Positions 1 to 11,900 of a stretch of DNA of 64,000 nucleotides are shown piece by piece. The stretch's first letter is position 1; every line of letters begins with the position of its first letter. This DNA comes from Epiperipatus broadwayi (taxonomy: Eukaryota; Onychophora; Udeonychophora; Euonychophora; Peripatidae), in contig JAQFVV010000112.1 of NCBI GenBank assembly GCA_028023455.1, positions 744,001 to 808,000 of the forward strand, in the 5' to 3' direction. A program made the translations under genes and the position numbers. Under the pieces are notes generated by a model. The model made no database searches. It saw only the letters and a list, made by a program, of their open reading frames with translations, and was not told the DNA's origin.

Positions 1-69
1 GATCTGATTTTTTAGATTTGTAATAAAATATTCTATTAACTAATACTATTATATGATGTTAGTTTTTTT

Positions 70-590
70 CATTTTTGTAAATGTTTATTAATCTTATCTT
101 GTTTTTGAATTTGTGTGTCTTTAAAGTTATGGTGTTTTTCTAATTTTTTTTTTTTTTTTGACTTTACATGTGTCTTTTTAAAGTTACGGTCTTTTTTTTT
201 TGCAAGAGTAAATCAATAATTTTATTTAAAAGCAAGACGTAATAAGTAAATGTTTATTAATCTTATCTTGTTTTTGAGTTTGTGTCTTTAAAGTTACATG
301 GCTTTTTTGAATTTTTTTTTTTTTTGGACTTTAGGTGTGTCTTTTTAAAGTTACAATATTTTTTTTTTGCAAGAGTAAATCAATAATTTGATTCCAAAGC
401 AAGACATAATAAGTCAATGTTTATTAATCTTAGATTGATTTTGAGTTTGTGTGTGTGTGTGTCTTTAAAGTTATGGGGCTTTTTCTCATTTTTTTTTGGA
501 CTTTACCTTCTTTTTTTTTAAAGTTACGGTATTTTTGGTCAAGAGTAAATCAATCATTTTATTAAAAAAGCAAGATGTAATTCTAAATCT
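70..590 (+). repeat. Three tandem units of about 165-170 bp
   Basis: Three successive units share the same order of blocks: an AATGTTTATTAATCTTA start, a 'gtgtctttaaagttA' block, a long T tract followed by 'ggacttta', a second 'aaagttac' block, and a 'caagagtaaatcaat' end. The units differ by point changes and T-tract length, so the array is old. It contains no reading frame of interest. It directly precedes the 700-1170 array and belongs to the same dispersed repeat. Confidence 0.7.
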
Positions 591-699
591 ATCAAAAGTA
601 ACATAATTTATATACTACAATTTAGAATTGATATCCGACTACTATTAGTAAGGACTGTCATTAAAAGACTCGATTGAAAAATGATACCTGACTAATTTC

Positions 700-1170
700 C
701 GTTTTCTTTTTTTTTGGGGGGGGGGGGGACAGTAATGAATCAGAAAGTGGGTTGTTTTTGTTAATTCTGTCTTTATAAAAAGGGTACTGTTATTCAAATA
801 CTAAATTTAAAAATGATAGCCGACTAATTTGCGTTTCTTTTGACAGTAATTAATCAGAAAGTGGATTTTTTTTTTTTTTTGGTAAATCTTGTGTATATAT
901 AAAAACAAACAAACCGTAATTCAAAGACTCCATTGAAAAAAATCAAACCCTGTTGAATTTGCTTTTTTTTTAAAGACAGTAATTAATCAGGAACTGGGTT
1001 GTTTTTGTTAGTGTGTAGATATAAAAACTAATCTTATTTTGAAATAATAAATGTAACAAAACAAAAAAAAATAATAATACCTGACTAATTTTATTTTTCA
1101 GACAAGTAATTCCTAATAATTAGACAGTGGGTTGTTTTTGTTTGTGCTATATATATAGCAAAAGTAACTG
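700..1170 (+). repeat. Tandem array, unit about 130 bp, ending in TA-rich tract
   Basis: At least four units carry the block 'cagtaattaatcagaaagtg' or a variant, then 'ggttgtttttgtta', a TA-rich tract, and 'aatgatacccgactaatttg'-like text. A poly-G tract of about 12 bases sits near 718-729. The same array in reverse complement, with about eight units, is at 30840-31900, so this is one end of a dispersed element and not a local satellite. Confidence 0.7.
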
Positions 1171-1720
1171 GTCACGGACGAATTCTCGTGAAAACGGTAC
1201 TTTTCGTGTGATCCTTTAATTTTTTTCCCTTTCGCACCCTTAAAAGCAATTTTTGAGGGTTACCCCTTCGTAATGGAATCTTCAGGACATTATTACTAAA
1301 CTTACAACAGTAAAGTAAGTTACAACACATTAAAAAAAAATTGACATCTTATCAAATTTTAAAAAACTACGACTGCTTCAAAGACACACACTCTCACAAG
1401 AAACTACAGAGAAAATAGATATTCTACTATTATGAGAAAATGATGAACAAAATCGACTACAAGCAGCCAATCAAGGCATTTCTTTCTCTTTGCTTTTAGC
1501 ATAGAAAAAAAGCCATAACCGGCAGCCATCGGGAACTCTTTGTGTTTTATTATAGAAAGAAGTCTCTTTGTGTTGGCTTCTATCACCATCACCTCCTCCG
1601 TCCAACATAACATGAGGACTTTTCTGCATTTATAATGTAGAAAAATTCCTCTTTGGTTGGGTGAAGGCTGGTGAAACAGTATATTTCTAGGAATTTACCT
1701 AGAAGTAGCGACATCTTAAG
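1140..1720 (+). repeat. Body of a dispersed repeat with short hairpins (copy 1)
   Basis: This segment follows the tandem array and has an inverted, diverged counterpart at about 30340-30850. Shared landmarks are 'gggttaccc' after 'aatttttga', the block around 'aagtaac', and a run of short palindromes of the form TTTCTGCATT/AATGTAGAAA (around 1622-1645) and 'tttgcttttagcata' (around 1486-1503). The palindromes recur every 50-60 bp. No protein-coding capacity is visible. The hairpins could be structural parts of a non-autonomous transposon; no terminal duplication was found. Confidence 0.5.
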
Positions 1721-4572
1721 GCGAACACCAAGGATAAGAAAAAAACGGGTAATCTTAGGTTATTTGTTTTGTAGTTAAATTAGGTCAATGGATTGGATAT
1801 ATTGGTGTAATTAGTAGATGTAGTATGAGATTCACTATGGGCAGAATCGCTTTGTATGCCACACACTTTCTTTTTGGCCTATGGAATGTGATTCGTAAGT
1901 TGGCAAAATGACCACAGTCCTTTCCTATGGAGTTTTTTTTATTGCTCTTCTTGTCAGATAGATGTAGTATTTCTATCTGACGAGAGGCAATTTCTTCTCT
2001 TAACCTTTTGTGCTGCCATATTCGTATTACACTGAATGCATCGATATATCAGATGAATTGACGTTGGTTTGACTGTGAACTTTTGGCCTAAGGTTAAAAA
2101 AGGATAGAATATTTTCTTTCAAATGCAAATCTATGTAGTCTATTCATACTCGACACTCTAAATAAAAATTCATTAAATTTAAGTTGGGTATGGACGTTGC
2201 ATGGATTTGTTATTGGTTAATTATGTTTTTTGGTTTTCATATTTGATCAAAATATATAGACATTCGGTAAATACTGATACCTTACGGTGAGTATCTAAGA
2301 TGTATTATTTCGGATGTCTTTTAAGTTATTGGTGTCAATGCAGCATCTTATGATGAATGCTATTGGGTTTCTTATAAATTTCCCTCTGCAATTCCACCAA
2401 TGATTTTATATTGTGATCATTTATGTTTATTTTGAAATGTTTTTGACCATGTAATCTATGTTACCAATCTATACTCAACATTATAAAACAAACTTTTATA
2501 AACCCATCTGTGCGAACTTGTAAAAATTAAAATGTAAATTTATAAAAATAAAAATGTAAATTAAAATCAATGTTAAAAATGTAAGTTAAATTTTAAAATG
2601 TAAACTGATACCAAAACAATTTTAAATATTATATATGTGCGTAAATAAATATTTGTGTGTATAATTACTGGCAGTGGCTTATTTTATTCTTTTTTTATAT
2701 ATCTTAGATAGGAATTTAATATAAAATATAAATCTCTGCTGTTCCACTGAGCTAGTGACAATGGGCTAATGACCGGAATCAACCAATATAATTTTTTTTT
2801 ACTTACGTATCTGCCTACTTTATAAATTTTTCTAGGTTCAAATGTCTAGATGGCGCCCCTGTAGTGCAGATTACGTTAAGCTCCTATTCTCTGGATCATT
2901 ATAAATGTAATGTCCAATATATTAATTTTATCCATCCACTATTCTTTTTAGACAACACAGCGTCCACTATGTTTTTTATATAAAGTTTCCAATACATTAT
3001 ATCAATATGTGATATTTCCATGACTATTTGACATTAAAATTAGGCTTTGATAGAAACGATCGATAGGGGATTATGAATAACTAGCATTGCATCTCTAACG
3101 GTAAAATTTTTTAAATTATTTGAACTACTCTCTTTATAAACTAATAACGATTACGAGAGTGGTTATAATATTTTACTTGGCTATATTTAATAGCACACTT
3201 AACTCAACAGAATAACACAAGCACAAGCACTAAACAATTAAACCCTAGCTTTTATACTAGAATATATCACCCACATGATTGGTGAATTAAACAATCACTT
3301 TGCTACCTTATCTACATATCTGGTTAACAATACAAAATCTAAACTAAAATAAATAATGACTCATCTAATATTTATTATTTATTACATTATTTAATTCCCA
3401 AATTAATTTTTATCTTTTATTTAAATCCATTAAACTTTTTTTATATAATATATATATATATATATATCTTTTACTTTATCCCACTTTTAAATTTTAATAG
3501 ATCTATTTTCCAAATAAACTAAAAATCTACTTTTATTCATTATATTCATTTTTAAAACAGTATAAAAAAAAAACAAGATTTAATATTTTATACTAATTAA
3601 TTTTTATTTTTATCTCGTAATAGTTCAATATAATATTTTAAATTTTATAATAGAATTTTTTAAAATAGCTTTGTAACTTCACTAAAAAAACTCACAAGCA
3701 TATGTGTACAAATGTCTATCTGTCACATGACTTACAGCACCGATAGAAATGCTTATAATTAGCTAAAAATAAACTAACAATCCAATTTTTGTAAAATAAA
3801 ATATTTTTTTAAATAAATAATATATATATAAATAATATACTAGTAACAATTTTTTAAAATAATAATTCGATATTATAAAATCAAATATTAATCTTCTATT
3901 ATATACTATTAATAACAGAAAATATTCTACATTCACTTACTAAATATTAATTTTTATCATCAATAAATATATCATTTATTTAACTTTAAGTTGTCATTTT
4001 TTAAACTTTAGCTTTAAACATCTATTTACAAAACCTATTAATGCAGTATTGATTAGGGCCAGTTTTCCCAAACATATAATATTATCATTTTTCCCTATTG
4101 AACCGTCTCCCTCAAATATTAGCACAATTTCACACATCAAATATTCATAGTTTAACTTAATTAAACTTTTAAAAGATTATTAATAAAAATCAACATCACA
4201 CAACTGAAATATATCTTGAATTTAAATTTTTTTTAATAAAACTAACAGAAAAACTTATGAAGACCCATACAAAAGGGCACAATATATATATATGCCTGCA
4301 ATACATATATACTTCTGTAATAAATTTTGAAAAACAAATTTTTTTGAAAGATTTATATTTTAATAAAATTTACTTTAAATGAATATTTTAAACTAAATAG
4401 TTAATTTCACGATCAAAGAATAGACGAAACGAAACACTTTAATTTTCTATTTAATGCAAAACTCTGTTGATACTCGAATATAAACCTAACACAGGTAGGT
4501 TTGCAATACTGGTTAGTTTATAGCAGGCTGTGAAGCATGGATCTGACTTGTGGATCCATTGCTTCAACATAT
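1721..4572. other. AT-rich DNA without recognisable gene
   Basis: I see no long reading frame, no recognisable protein motif and no strong repeat structure here. There are short local duplications around 2520-2600 ('aaaatgtaaatt' blocks) and a TA tract near 3447-3467. The segment ends at the left LTR of the old retrotransposon. Confidence 0.5.
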
Positions 4573-5044
4573 TGTCAAATGTATACTCTCTTATTACAAA
4601 AAAATAAATGCGAACATTTATTTTAATTCACGTTCCTTAAAATAGAATTCTAAATTCATAACCCTTCACTGACTAAAAAAAAAACATCGATCGGGATTTT
4701 CTTTTTCTTATATATATATAGCTAAATTAAAAATCTTGGAAGTTTTATAATAGACTCTTTTATAATTATTAACAGAGTCTTTAGCAATTAAATATTAATT
4801 ATAAGAATGGGATTTGTGCTTTTTGCGATTTGCTTTCTTTTCTTTCTAAATAGAATATCTATATAAAATAAATCCTTAATTACAGGTGCATAATGGTGGA
4901 AAGTTAAATGACATATTTTCAATTAAATTAATAAGAACTATTGTCGCCATTATATATAATAAACCACTACTATCCATTATAATATTTTGAAAAAGAGAAA
5001 AGAAAGCAATTATATTTTACAATGCACAAACATATAAATTTTAA

Positions 5045-5078
<34 letters not shown>

Positions 5079-6032
5079 TAAATAGAATAAGAGAGCAGAT
5101 ATTTAAATTTACATTGAGAAAAGACAAACATATTTCAAATCATGGAATAGTTACCAGTAACTAGAAGGCTGGTGTAAGAATGAAAAACTGTTGATGTTGC
5201 ATGGCAGTTCCTTTTTGAGTCTTGATGTTATCTCACATTTCCATTGAAAGAATTTTTATTGAACAGGGTATGGCATTTGTCATGAATGCAGGGCACTTTA
5301 GTTCTCAGGCTGGCTCACGTGTCTACGACTCCGGTCTCAGGAACGGGCAGGAGAGCGAAGGCAAAGAGGATTATTCTCTCATTTTTGCAAAGTAGCACAT
5401 TTTATAATTTATAGATATATATGCTGAACAGAAAAAAAGACTATTGCTTGCAGAAAGTACAGCAAAACTTTTCCCATAAATTCTCTTGTAAATTTGTTAA
5501 AATGTCTTTTTGAAAAATTCTGAATAAAAGCCAATTCTTCAGCAAAACTACAGTAAGCATAATACTCAGAACAAAAGAAAAATTCTTTATTTATACCCCT
5601 TTTCAATTCTATTTTTAATTAAACTACTTATTAGTAGTCTATTGTTTCAATTTTTTCCCCGTTATGTAATTTTCTTTCAATTAAAATGTTTCACAAATTA
5701 ATTGCATTCTTTAATGGATTCTATTTAATTAAGAAATTTACCTTATCTATTTCTGCCATCATATATTTTAAAAATAGGGTACTTGTGAATAATTCAACCG
5801 ATGACGTTTTTGACTTACCGATTTCCCTTCCGGTAGACATCGACGTTTTTTGCATGACAACGTTGTCATGGTAACCAAGTGACTGGCGTGATTAATCCAT
5901 CAGAGAGTCAATTTTTTTTTTTTTCACCCGCGAGATTTAAAATTCGTAGAGAGGTTTGGGAAATTTTTTGATTTTTCTGTCTATTGCGATTTTGCTATCC
6001 ACGGCATCACAGTTACTTTTTTGAGCTGTTAA

Positions 6033-6345
6033 TTCGGGTAAAGTGTTTTATTTATCTGTTTATTTTAAATTTACAAAAAATTTTTGTTAATATTTCTACA
6101 ATTCTCAAACTTCTCCGGTAAAGTGTTTTTTATTTATCTGTTTATTTTAAATTTACAAAAAGTTTTTGTTAATATTTCTACAATTCTGAAACTTACATTG
6201 AATTACGTTTAATGTGTAAATAATTTATTCTCCGGTAAAGTGTTTTTTATTTATCTGTTTATTTTAAATTTACAAAAACTTTTTGTTAATATTTCTACAT
6301 TACGTTTTTAATGTGTAAATAATTTGAAATAATTTTTTAAATCAA
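6033..6345 (+). repeat. Three tandem units of the 'tttttgttaatatttctaca' block
   Basis: A unit of about 80-110 bp beginning 'cggtaaagtgtttt' followed by 'tatttatctgtttatttt', a 'tttacaaaaa' run and 'tttttgttaatatttctaca' occurs three times in a row. Further single copies lie near 6900-6975, 7000-7035 and 7170-7215. All are inside the composite DNA element and give it a satellite-like interior. Confidence 0.7.
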
Positions 6346-7703
6346 TTTTGCAATATGCAGTACGTTTTAAAAATTACCAAATGCATGTAAAAGTGCGGCG
6401 TTTTCTGGACGCCATTAATACCAGATTTGCATTAGATCGCGTCTTTTTTATTTAGGTGTTTATTTAAAATTTACAAAAAGTTTTTGTTAATATTTCTACA
6501 ATTCTCAAACTTATTTACAAAAAATATTTGTTAATATTTCTACAATTCTCAAACTTACATTGAATTACGTTTTAATTTTATTTTTAATTTCTGAATTATA
6601 TCATACAGCTATGAGAGTAATACAATGTCTGATATCCAGAGGCCCCCCCCCCGCCAATTCCAGCGCTACGCGCTGCTGTATTTTAAAATTGAGAATAATA
6701 TTTTGACGCATGCATGTACATTTTTTTTTTTAGTATTTGCCTGACCTGCGTCAGATATTTTTCATTTTTGAATATTTTTTAGCATGTGACCTGGATAATT
6801 CAACCGATGACGTATTATCAGTCTACAATTGAATTATGTTTTAATTTCATTTTTAATTTCTGAATTGTATCATACAGAAAATTATTTTTCGTAATTTATT
6901 CCGGTAAACTGTTTTTTATTTATCTGTTTATTTTAAATTTACAAAATCTTTTTGTTAATATTTCTACAATTCTCAAATTATTTTTCGTAAATTCATCGTC
7001 AATTATAAAAACTTTTTGTTAATATTTCTACAATTCTCAAATTATTTTTCGTAAATTCATCGGCAATTATAAAAATTACAGGGTGCGACGCCATTAATAC
7101 CAGATTTGCATTAAATGACGCCATTAATACCAGATTTGCATTAAATCGCGTCTTTTTAATTTAGCTGTTTATTTAAAATTTACAAAAAATTTTTGTTAAT
7201 ATTTCTACAATTGAATTACGTTTTAATTTAATTTTTAATTTCTGAATTGTATCATACAGAAAATTATTTTTCGTAAATTCATCGGCAATTTTTAATTTCT
7301 GAATTATATCATACAGAAAATTATTTTTCGTAAATTCATGGGCAATTATAAAAATTACAGCTATGAGAGTAATACAAGGTATAGGTGTACGCCAAGCCTA
7401 ATGGCTTGTCAAAAACACAAAGGGCCCCCCCGCCAACTCCAGCGCTACGCGCTGTTTTTTATAATTGAGCATAATATAGGGTGGTTTTATAAATTAGAAT
7501 ATAGTTTTTTCTAAATTATTTTGACACATGCATGTACATTTTTATTTATTTTTTTTTACTATTTGCCTGACCTGCGTCAGATTTTTGCCCTTTTTTTTTT
7601 TGTTTTTTATCACGTGACCTGCGTCACATTTTTTTTCTTTTTTTTATGTTTAATTTTTTTTTAAATTTTTATATTTTTGCCATGTTTTTTTGTTTTTTAC
7701 CAT

Positions 7704-7893
7704 GTGATCAACCGATGACGTATTACCCTGAAGGCATATCGGTCTAATGTTGCGTTTTTTAACGTACCATGTTCACATGATCTGCGGACACATTTTAGCG
7801 ATTACATGTGTCTGCAAATCACTTGGAGACGTTATCTTAAAAATCGCAAGATTAGACTGATATGCCTTCAGGATAATACGTCATCGGTTGATA
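7704..7893. mobile_element. Short fold-back (about 190 bp) with ~58 bp inverted repeats
   Basis: The left arm starts ATCAACCGATGACGTATTAC and the right arm, read on the other strand, starts ATCAACCGATGACGTATTAT; the match continues for about 58 bases through 'cctgaaggcatatc' with few mismatches. The arms enclose about 75 bp with no coding potential. It has the form of a MITE. Its right end coincides with the right end of the larger composite element, so it may be the terminal inverted repeat of that element brought together by internal deletion. Confidence 0.65.
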
Positions 7894-8401
7894 GTACAAA
7901 TAAAAATTTAAACTTTCTATATTTTATTTCATTACATTTTTTTTTTTTAAACAATTTTCTTCTTTAACTTATGTAAGTATAAGTGCAGATGATAATTTAT
8001 TTTAAAAAAAGAACATACATTCAATGTGGTTGGACTTAGGGTCTTAGTTAGTCAAGAGTGACTAGTGAAGCCAGCATATATATACATATTTGTGTGTGTA
8101 TATATATATATGCACAGCTTTATATTCCTAGAACCCATTAAAAAAACACAAGTAAAAAAAAATAACTAAAGCTACGGTTTTGCAGAGAGAAACAGAGTGA
8201 TACAGAAGGGAGTGCTTCTGTTATGTAGAATATTTATGTACTCAACTACAATAATACTGATATATGGATTATATATACAAAAAAACTGAAGGTATATAAT
8301 AATACTGATTAATATATTATAACAATGCCAATATATAAAACACCCACACACACAAAAAAAATGAAAGCTTATGACTTCATGTCCATGTTAATGTGTCTTG
8401 G

Positions 8402-9115
8402 TCATACCTTGGGGCTTCTTGTAGTTTTTTTTTTAGAGTGGAGCACCCTATTTAAACGATTTTTTTTCAGTTGACCTTTCTCTCTGGGCCTTGTTACTAA
8501 CTCTCTGAGCTTTGCCAACTTTATTACCTTGTCTCCTATCCATCCTTTTACTGAAGTCAAGTTGAAATTCCTTATTACTGGTGCTCTGTTATCTAGTTGT
8601 TTCTCTCTTCTTGTGTGTTCTGATAACAAAACTGGCTCATAGTTAGATCCCTTGATCAGTGATTTTGGTATGTGTTTTCGACCCTAGAACTGTGCTGACA
8701 CTTGACAAAATTATTTGTTTTACCTGACCTGCCATGGCACATTTTGGAAATATCTCATGATTGGTAAATTGATGTGTAAAATCTTTGAAAGCAAGGTAAG
8801 GTGTGCTCTGTTCTTGTACCTCTAATTCCATCTGACCTTTTGTTTCATTATCTGTCAGTACAAGATTGGATTGGTAAATTGATGTGTAAAATCCTTGAAA
8901 GCTAGGTAAGGTGTGCTCTATTCTTGTACCTCTAATTCCATCTGACCTTTTGTTTCATTTTCTGTCAGTAAAAATTGGTTGGTTCCTGTATACAGCTTAC
9001 ATTAGACATCTCTTGAGTTTTCTGTTTGTAGAAATCTAACTTGGTGTTGTAAAATGTAAACTTATTCTCCCTATAGATTATTCCTGAGTCATGCTTCTTA
9101 GAAGTCTGACCCTAA
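8402..9115 (-). pseudogene. Decayed pol-like remnant downstream of the protease
   Basis: On the minus strand, after the end of the protease-like segment, short open stretches continue (8643-8831 of 62 codons and 8402-8629 of 75 codons) separated by stops and frameshifts. The second is rich in Lys and Arg. Position suggests the linker or tether between protease and reverse transcriptase, but no motif confirms it, and no reverse transcriptase follows before the LTR. A tandem duplication at 8760-8977 disrupts the region. Assignment is by position only. Confidence 0.3.
8760..8977. repeat. Tandem duplication of about 109 bp
   Basis: The block starting 'attggtaaattgatgtgtaa' and ending 'tcattatctgtcagtacaag' occurs twice in succession (about 8760-8868 and 8869-8977) with only a handful of differences. 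It falls within the decayed coding remnant of the old LTR element. Confidence 0.8.
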
Positions 9116-10084
9116 CAATACATCATAAATCAGGCCTGGCATTAACTGAAATATATGTTTTACATTTGTTGCTCCTATCATAATATTAAGCCCCAAATGA
9201 TGCATTTCTATTATACCGGTTCATCCCTACCCTGATATGGTGAGCATGGGCACATATTGAACATGAAACAAATATGGCAGCATGCCAGGGTAGGAAGTAA
9301 TTTCAAATCTTTTTTATGATCAGTTTGATACATTCATCGGACATTTATAAAGTATTGACTTACATACCTTTGAAAGATTTCTTTAATTTAAATCCTTTGC
9401 GCCACTCCCAGAAAGAAAAAGATTAATTCCCCCCTCCTGAAAGAATATGTAAGGCCAATAAAAATGTGAAATTAAATTAAATCAAATGAAATCTAATAGA
9501 AATAAACACCCGATGACCAAAGATTTAAACGCCGATAAGGAGTATCCCATACGCTAGCTCATCGTTCTCTTTATCTCAGGTAAAGAAATGGGAAACTAAA
9601 ACTCGCGCAATTATCTAAATGTCTTATTATGTTAGAGAAAGAAATATGATTATCAAAGCAGTAAAATACTTTTATAAATATTAAATAAATGTTTATTGAA
9701 TCCCTTCACCAATTCCCAAGATAAATATAATAATAACAAACCCCATTGCATAATAAATACTAATCAAAAAAAAATATATGAGTACTACAGATATAATAAC
9801 AAAGAAAGAGAATGTAAAATTATAAAGAATCAACTAGTGAGAAAGTGGTCTGAGGTTCATAACTCACACATGAATACATTTCACAAATACTAATTATTAC
9901 ATTAAATAAGTGCGATATTTTATGCAAAGAAATATAAATGAAAAATATGTAACACATAATAATAAATATGAAATTAATAAAATAGAGTGTACCATGTAAA
10001 GTCTTTTTGTACTTCTCTGGGCTCTAAGTAGGCTATTCATCTGTTCATCCAGGAAGTCAGGGACTTCTCTTTAACATGGCATCA

Positions 10085-10235
10085 TTCAGCTTCATTGGAT
10101 GGCTAGATTCAGGAGACATTTCTGATATGGCTCAACAGCAATCATGATCATTCGATAACTGGATTCAGGAGACTTTTCTGATACTGTTCCATGGCTCTCA
10201 TGATCATTTGATGGCTGTATTCAGGAGACCTTGTT
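10085..10235 (+). repeat. Tandem repeat, about 57 bp unit, 2.5 copies
   Basis: Three successive occurrences of 'gat(g/a)(g/a)ct(a/g)(g/t)attcaggaga' are spaced about 57 bp apart, with intervening 'tttctgata' and 'catgatcatt' blocks. The array is part of the 2353 bp insertion. Confidence 0.65.
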
Positions 10236-10694
10236 GATGGCAGGAGTGGAGCTGGGTGGGCATGCTGGCTGGGGGTTCCTACCCCATGATCATTTCACTG
10301 ACGCAAGTACATCTGTGCTTGAAGCTTAATTGTAAATTTCTTCTTTGGTTAGCAATTATCAACTAACAGTAATGTTTTCTTTTTATTTTCTACAGCACTG
10401 GTAATGATTCCTTTACTTTTGGTTTTCAAATACAAACACCTTCCCGCAAACACAGTTCTCTACTGCACTAATATAAATTGTCTAATTGGAAAACATCTTG
10501 AAGTTTATATCCATATCATTTAAGAAAATAATTAGAACTGGGAATTCTTTAAGTTCAAACAAGCAAATTCCAGATAAATCCAAAAAGTTTGCATCAGTGA
10601 GTGATTGACTTAGTGACTGCTTGTGCCCGATTGAATGCCTGTGCTCAATTGATTTGGCACTAAACTGGTGAACAGCATTTCGCCCTCCTCATTA

Positions 10695-10795
10695 GAATCT
10701 CAATCTAGTTACCTCTCTGAAACACATTTAATTAATTAAATTTGACTTTTGTTACCCCTCTGAAACACATTTAATTAAATTTGACTTTTGTTAGT
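10695..10795 (+). repeat. Tandem duplication of about 45 bp
   Basis: The block 'cctctctgaaacacattt' with following 'aattaaatttgacttttgtt' occurs twice side by side with a small indel. Confidence 0.65.
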
Positions 10796-11900
10796 GGATT
10801 CATGCAATGTGTGAAGCATTCCTATGATATCCACTAATTAATCTCAAGAATTTATTTATTTTTTTAATTCAATTGATTATCTACTTTCATTCAACATACA
10901 CACACACACAAAAAAAAAAGTTTGATTATATAATTTATTTTTCGATAATCATATTCCACTTAAAATATTTTCTGATAATCAGATCACATTTGAAATATTT
11001 TTTTTAATTAAATTAGATATTTTTCCCCACCTGCATTAACATAAATTTTAATGAACTCTTTTGTTGAGTTGAAACATTTGATAATAAAAAAGAAGAAGAA
11101 ACAAAATTACTTATCTATTAAAATGTACTTGCCTTTAGGCTTTTCTTAAATTTGGAACAATGGGTTTGTAGAGAAAGATATCTAGTAAACTTTTGATTTA
11201 AAATTACCTATATGTTAGATTTTTTTTAAATATTACCATTTCTCTTTCTTTTCACAAGCATTTAACAAAAAAAATTATACATACAAATTACGCATACACA
11301 TCTTTGCATTTATAAAAAAATGAACATAAAATAATAAAAATAAATTGTAAGCATATAGATAATATGCTAATACTTCACATTATAAGCCTTAACTATTGGC
11401 TTTTCTTGTGTGTGCGAGTATATGACATATCCACAGATATCTCTCTTATTTTATAATTTGACTTGATTAAAATTTATATAGATGACATGCACACATTTAA
11501 TGGTTTTTAGGCCATATTATTATGTAATACCATTTTATTCATGGCCATACAAAGTGGGCCTGTCATACTATATTGGCTTTTTCTCCATTTTCTAAGATAG
11601 CATAAGCAGATTTTCTTGGTGAGATGTGTAGTACATGAGTTCCTACTGTTATATCCCACCCTTCTTTCACCACCAGTGACACTTGACTGCCAGTGTCTAT
11701 TAAAGCTGTAACTGGGACATCTAGCAGTGCTTTAATTGTAGGGCACTCTGAGTATGGTTGTCTATGATCCTCTTCTTTCAGTTCGTACATGAATGCTGGT
11801 GCCACTCTTTCATTTTCCCCAAGACTCCTGTTTCATCCCAGAGTTCTATCTGGGGTGTATAAATTATAGGACTCATATCTTTCTGGAATAATTGTGTGTT

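Larger units (their letters stand above)
5780..7893. mobile_element. Composite DNA element inserted in the left LTR
   Basis: The uninterrupted right LTR shows that about 2.1 kb was added here. The insert opens near 5796 with TCAACCGATGACGT and closes at 7880-7893 with its reverse complement, so it is bounded by a 14 bp inverted repeat. The same 14-mer occurs internally at about 6800 and 7705. Inside are repeated blocks: 'gacgccattaataccagatt' (about 6409, 7088, 7117), a 6 bp stem palindrome CAGCGCTACGCGCTG (about 6661 and 7440), and 'cctgacctgcgtcag' (about 6739 and 7566). No transposase is visible. The family is unassigned; block duplication suggests repeated self-insertion or recombination. 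Confidence 0.6.
4573..8116 (-). repeat. Left LTR (3' LTR) of the old element, interrupted
   Basis: The parts 4573-5780 and 7894-8116 align with 14669-15865 and 15866-17351 of the right LTR. Matching landmarks include 'catcgatcgggattttc' (about 4685 and 14780), 'gaacgggcaggagagcgaag' (about 5341 and 15428) and 'gtgaagccagcatatata' (about 8064 and 17320). Because the coding strand is minus, this copy is the downstream LTR. The intervening 2.1 kb is an insertion listed separately. Differences between the copies are frequent point changes and small indels, consistent with an old insertion. Confidence 0.75.
9216..11568. mobile_element. 2353 bp insertion inside the protease, TATA target duplication
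   Basis: The insert is delimited by TATA at 9212-9215 and TATA at 11569-11572, at the point where the protease frame resumes. Its plus-strand ends read CCGGTTCATCCCTACC and GGGCCTGTCATAC; any terminal inverted repeat is weak. The interior has tandem repeats at 10085-10235 and 10695-10795, a (CA)n tract near 10898, and no recognisable protein. The superfamily is unknown. The 4 bp TATA could also be a TA or ATA duplication in AT-rich text. Confidence 0.55.
9108..11805 (-). pseudogene. Retropepsin (aspartic protease) of the old LTR element, split by an insertion
   Basis: The minus-strand segment 11563-11805 encodes an N-terminal protease half with ALIDTGSQVSLV, the D-T-G active-site triad followed by the hydrophobic strand expected of retroviral-type aspartic proteases. 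The C-terminal half lies 2.35 kb further on at about 9108-9211 and contains MPGLIYDVLLGSDF, the conserved hydrophobic-LLG-D/S-D-F end of these proteases. The two halves meet exactly at a TATA target duplication, so the gap is an insertion. In its family the enzyme processes Gag and Pol polyproteins. It cannot be functional here. It lies downstream of gag as in Ty3-like elements. Confidence 0.75.

Noticed and set aside
1-1200. CRISPR-like array (regular repeats)
   Set aside because: Units are long, degenerate and directly abutting with no conserved spacer pattern, and the context is eukaryotic.
6661-6676. Helitron 3' hairpin terminus
   Set aside because: The CAGCGC/GCGCTG stem is suitable, but it is followed by CTGT and not by CTRR, and the same palindrome at 7440 also lacks it.
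8402-8629. Integrase C-terminal domain
   Set aside because: The basic composition is suggestive but there is no zinc finger, DDE or GPY/F-like pattern to support it.
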